This document shows, piece by piece, positions 62,429 through 64,000 of a stretch of 64,000 bases of DNA (within the stretch, counting starts at the first letter, position 1; each line of letters opens with the position of its first letter). The stretch comes from Streptomyces sp. CA-278952 (lineage in GTDB: Bacteria > Actinomycetota > Actinomycetes > Streptomycetales > Streptomycetaceae). The notes under the pieces are model-generated. The model saw only the letters and a list, made by a program, of their open reading frames with translations, had not been told where the DNA came from and made no database searches. The DNA lies in contig NZ_CP112880.1 of NCBI RefSeq assembly GCF_028747205.1, positions 1,054,001 to 1,118,000 on the forward strand, written 5' to 3'. The translations under genes were made by a program, and so were the position numbers.

Positions 62429-63001
62429 TCACTCCCCCGGCAGCCGCCTGAGCGCCTGGGCGGCGGCCGTGCCGAGGCGCGGGTGCGGCAGGGCCGCCGT
62501 GAGGACCGGGCGGGCCTGTTCGTCGGCGAGGTGACCGAGGCCCTCGACGCAGGCGAGGGCGACGCGCCAGTGCGGATCGCCGGGGGCCAGCAGGCGCTGG
62601 AGGGTGGCGACCAGGGCGGGGACCGACTCGGGGGCCCGCAGGTCGGCCAGCAGGCGCACGGGGTGCAGGGCGTAGGCGGTGCGCAGGGCGTTGGTGGCGA
62701 GGGCGGCGGCCGCCCTCGGGGTGCGGGGGTCGTCCAGCCGGGCCAGCGCGTGGGCGGCGGAGACGCAGCGTTCGGGGTCGCGGTGGTTGAGCAGGAGCAC
62801 GAGCGTCTCGAAGGCCCGCCGGTCGCCCGCGCAGCCGAGCCGGAAGGCGGCTATCTCGCGGGCCCAGAGAGGGCGGTGCGGCTCCACGAGGACCCGGGCC
62901 AGCTCCTCGGGGTCCTCGGCGGCGACGAGCCGGGCGTACTGCGGCGACCCGGCCGCCTCGGGTACCAGCCGGTCCATGAGTGAACGGAACTCCTCATCCA
63001 T
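62429..63001 (-). CDS. HEAT-repeat protein
   Basis: 190 residues, mostly alpha-helical HEAT-like repeats (AREIAAFRLGCAGDRRAFETL, VSAAHALARLDDPRTPRAAA, LADLRAPESVPALVATLQ, VACVEGLGHLADEQARPVL). HEAT solenoids bind other proteins; no partner is visible. ATG 63001 gives a start at MDEEFRSLM; the RBS is weak. Confidence 0.82.
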   Translation of the reverse strand: MDEEFRSLMDRLVPEAAGSPQYARLVAAEDPEELARVLVEPHRPLWAREIAAFRLGCAGDRRAFETLVLLLNHRDPERCVSAAHALARLDDPRTPRAAAALATNALRTAYALHPVRLLADLRAPESVPALVATLQRLLAPGDPHWRVALACVEGLGHLADEQARPVLTAALPHPRLGTAAAQALRRLPGE

Positions 63002-63358
63002 GACGCTCAGCGTATCGACGGGCACGCTCCGTACGGGGCGGCATCGAGGAGTTGGTGTGGCCCAGGGCACAAGGATCCAGGGGTGGCGCGCTCGTTACTC
63101 GCCAGTTACTCTCATCTGAGCGGGACACACTCCCCGCAGGCTCCGGTGGCCTGGTGACGCAGCCATCCGGAGAGCTTGTCGGTTCGGCTTCTCCGTGCGA
63201 CGCGACCCCGGGACAGGGTCCGTCACCCCACGGCCGGGCGCGCTCCCCGCGCGACGGCCCCGTGCTCCACGACACGCAGCTTCCGTACGCCACGCGCCGC
63301 TCCCTCATCGCCGCGCGTTCCGTGCTCCCCCAGTCGTCACTCACCCTGGAGTCCCCTG
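63002..63358. other. Divergent intergenic region, HEAT gene / 3-hydroxyacyl-CoA dehydrogenase
   Basis: 357 gene-free bases. The notable site is GTTACTC-GCCA-GTTACTC (63094-63111), which also reads as an imperfect TTACT-N4-AGTAA dyad, about 250 bases before the dehydrogenase. The rest is C-rich leader. No RNA gene is evident. Confidence 0.55.
63094..63111. promoter_or_regulatory. GTTACTC direct repeat/TTACT-N4-AGTTA dyad
   Basis: Two GTTACTC copies 11 bases apart. The overlapping TTACTCGCCAGTTA is a dyad with one mismatch and resembles TetR-type sites of fatty-acid genes. Binding protein inferred, not known. Confidence 0.4.
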
Positions 63359-64000
63359 ATGGACACCTCTCTCTCCACCATCGCCGTCGTCGGCCTCGGC
63401 ACCATGGGCACCGGCATCGCCGAGGTCCTGGCCCTGGCGGGCCGCGAGGTCATCGGCATCGACATCAGTGAGGCGGCCGCCCTGGGGGCCGTCGCCGCCC
63501 TCGAAGCGTCCACCGCGCGGGCCGTGGGCCGTGGCCGGATCACCGAGCGGGAGCGGACCGACGCGCTGGCCCGGTTCCGTACGTCCGACGAACTCGGCAC
63601 CGCCGCCGGCGCCGAGCTGGTCATCGAGGTGGTGCCCGAGACGTACGAGATCAAGCAGCAGGTGTTCCGGGAGCTCGACGCGATCGTCTCCCCCACCGCG
63701 ATCCTCGCCACCGGCACCAACGCCCTGTCGGTGACCCGGCTGGCCGCCGAGTCCCAGCACCCCGAGCGCGTCCTCGGCCTGCACTTCTTCAACCCGGCGC
63801 CCGCGATGAAACTGGTCGAGGTGGTCTCCTCGGTGCTGACCGCGCCGCCGGCCGTCGAGGCCGTCACCGCGCTGGCCCGGGAGCTGGGCAAGGAACCCGT
63901 CGCGGTCGGCGACCGGCCCGGGTTCGTCGCGGACGGGCTGCTCTTCGGCTACCTCAACCAGGCCGCCGCGATGTACGAGGCGAACTACGCCTCCCGCGAG
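63359..64000 (+). CDS. 3-hydroxyacyl-CoA dehydrogenase family protein (partial)
   Basis: The first 214 residues are present; the gene runs off the right edge. The NAD-binding fold is clear (IAVVGLGTMGTGIAEVLALAG, VIGIDISEAAALGAV), as is the catalytic segment LGLHFFNPAPAMKLVEVV with its His and the GDRPGFVADGLLFGYLNQA junction to the C-terminal domain. It oxidises 3-hydroxyacyl-CoA to 3-ketoacyl-CoA, as in beta-oxidation or the 3-hydroxybutyryl-CoA route. ATG 63359 follows GGAG by 7 bases. No other beta-oxidation gene is in view. Confidence 0.9.
   Translation, partial: MDTSLSTIAVVGLGTMGTGIAEVLALAGREVIGIDISEAAALGAVAALEASTARAVGRGRITERERTDALARFRTSDELGTAAGAELVIEVVPETYEIKQQVFRELDAIVSPTAILATGTNALSVTRLAAESQHPERVLGLHFFNPAPAMKLVEVVSSVLTAPPAVEAVTALARELGKEPVAVGDRPGFVADGLLFGYLNQAAAMYEANYASRE

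Overview
The window is high-GC actinobacterial chromosome, almost certainly Streptomyces. Third codon positions are nearly all G or C, GTG and TTG starts are common, RBSs are GGAGG-like, and several promoters put the -10 box 6-8 bases before the start codon (leaderless mRNAs). The gene families are typical of streptomycetes: fused SecDF, a GAF-SpoIIE phosphatase, a PAP2-diacylglycerol kinase fusion, an MmyB-like XRE regulator and an Rv2578c radical SAM protein. I see no rRNA, tRNA, CRISPR array, insertion sequence, prophage or replication origin. Fifty-one protein genes are called; the first and last are cut by the window edges.

Left part (1-14594, all minus strand). A three-gene translationally coupled set (inositol-3-phosphate synthase family, UbiA prenyltransferase, TIM-barrel sugar isomerase) resembles part of the ebo operon. 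A perfect 18-bp hairpin separates it from a 1239-residue secreted enzyme (PQQ-type sugar dehydrogenase + PKD + CBM6-like + ThuA-like + DUF1080). Next comes a complete sugar uptake and catabolism unit: ROK regulator, ribose-type ABC ATPase, permease, binding lipoprotein, Gfo/Idh oxidoreductase and TIM-barrel isomerase. Together these look like a route for oxidised (3-keto) sugars.

Middle part (14757-46366). Mostly single genes and pairs: FabH-like ketosynthase, FdhD, acyl-CoA ligase, aldo/keto reductase, ricin-type lectin, a His-rich methyltransferase divergent from a LysR gene, pterin dehydratase, XRE regulator. A likely operon follows (MreB-like actin protein, His-rich secreted protein, fused SecDF). 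Then come a second-type NAD-dependent DNA ligase divergent from a LacI regulator, a membrane phosphodiesterase divergent from an MBL hydrolase-DedA pair, a degenerate aminotransferase, PAP2-DGK, a methyltransferase, VOC, DUF5107, an arginase-family protein, LapA and a secreted CocE-type hydrolase with a perfect TetR-type palindrome upstream.

Right part (46367-64000). A four-gene peptidase operon (DppA, M20, S9, S66 LD-carboxypeptidase) resembles the Bacillus dpp-ykf muropeptide operon. It is followed by a GAF-SpoIIE phosphatase, an EthD gene behind a strong promoter covered by repeated dyads, an AKR/LysR divergent pair, an MFS exporter with a fused C-terminal beta-sandwich tail, SRPBCC and VOC proteins, a radical SAM gene with a LexA-type box, a secreted alpha/beta hydrolase, a HEAT-repeat protein and a partial 3-hydroxyacyl-CoA dehydrogenase.

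Two features cut across the window. Short perfect tandem repeats occur in many intergenic gaps, and four of them run across a stop codon. Strong hairpins lie between many transcription units.
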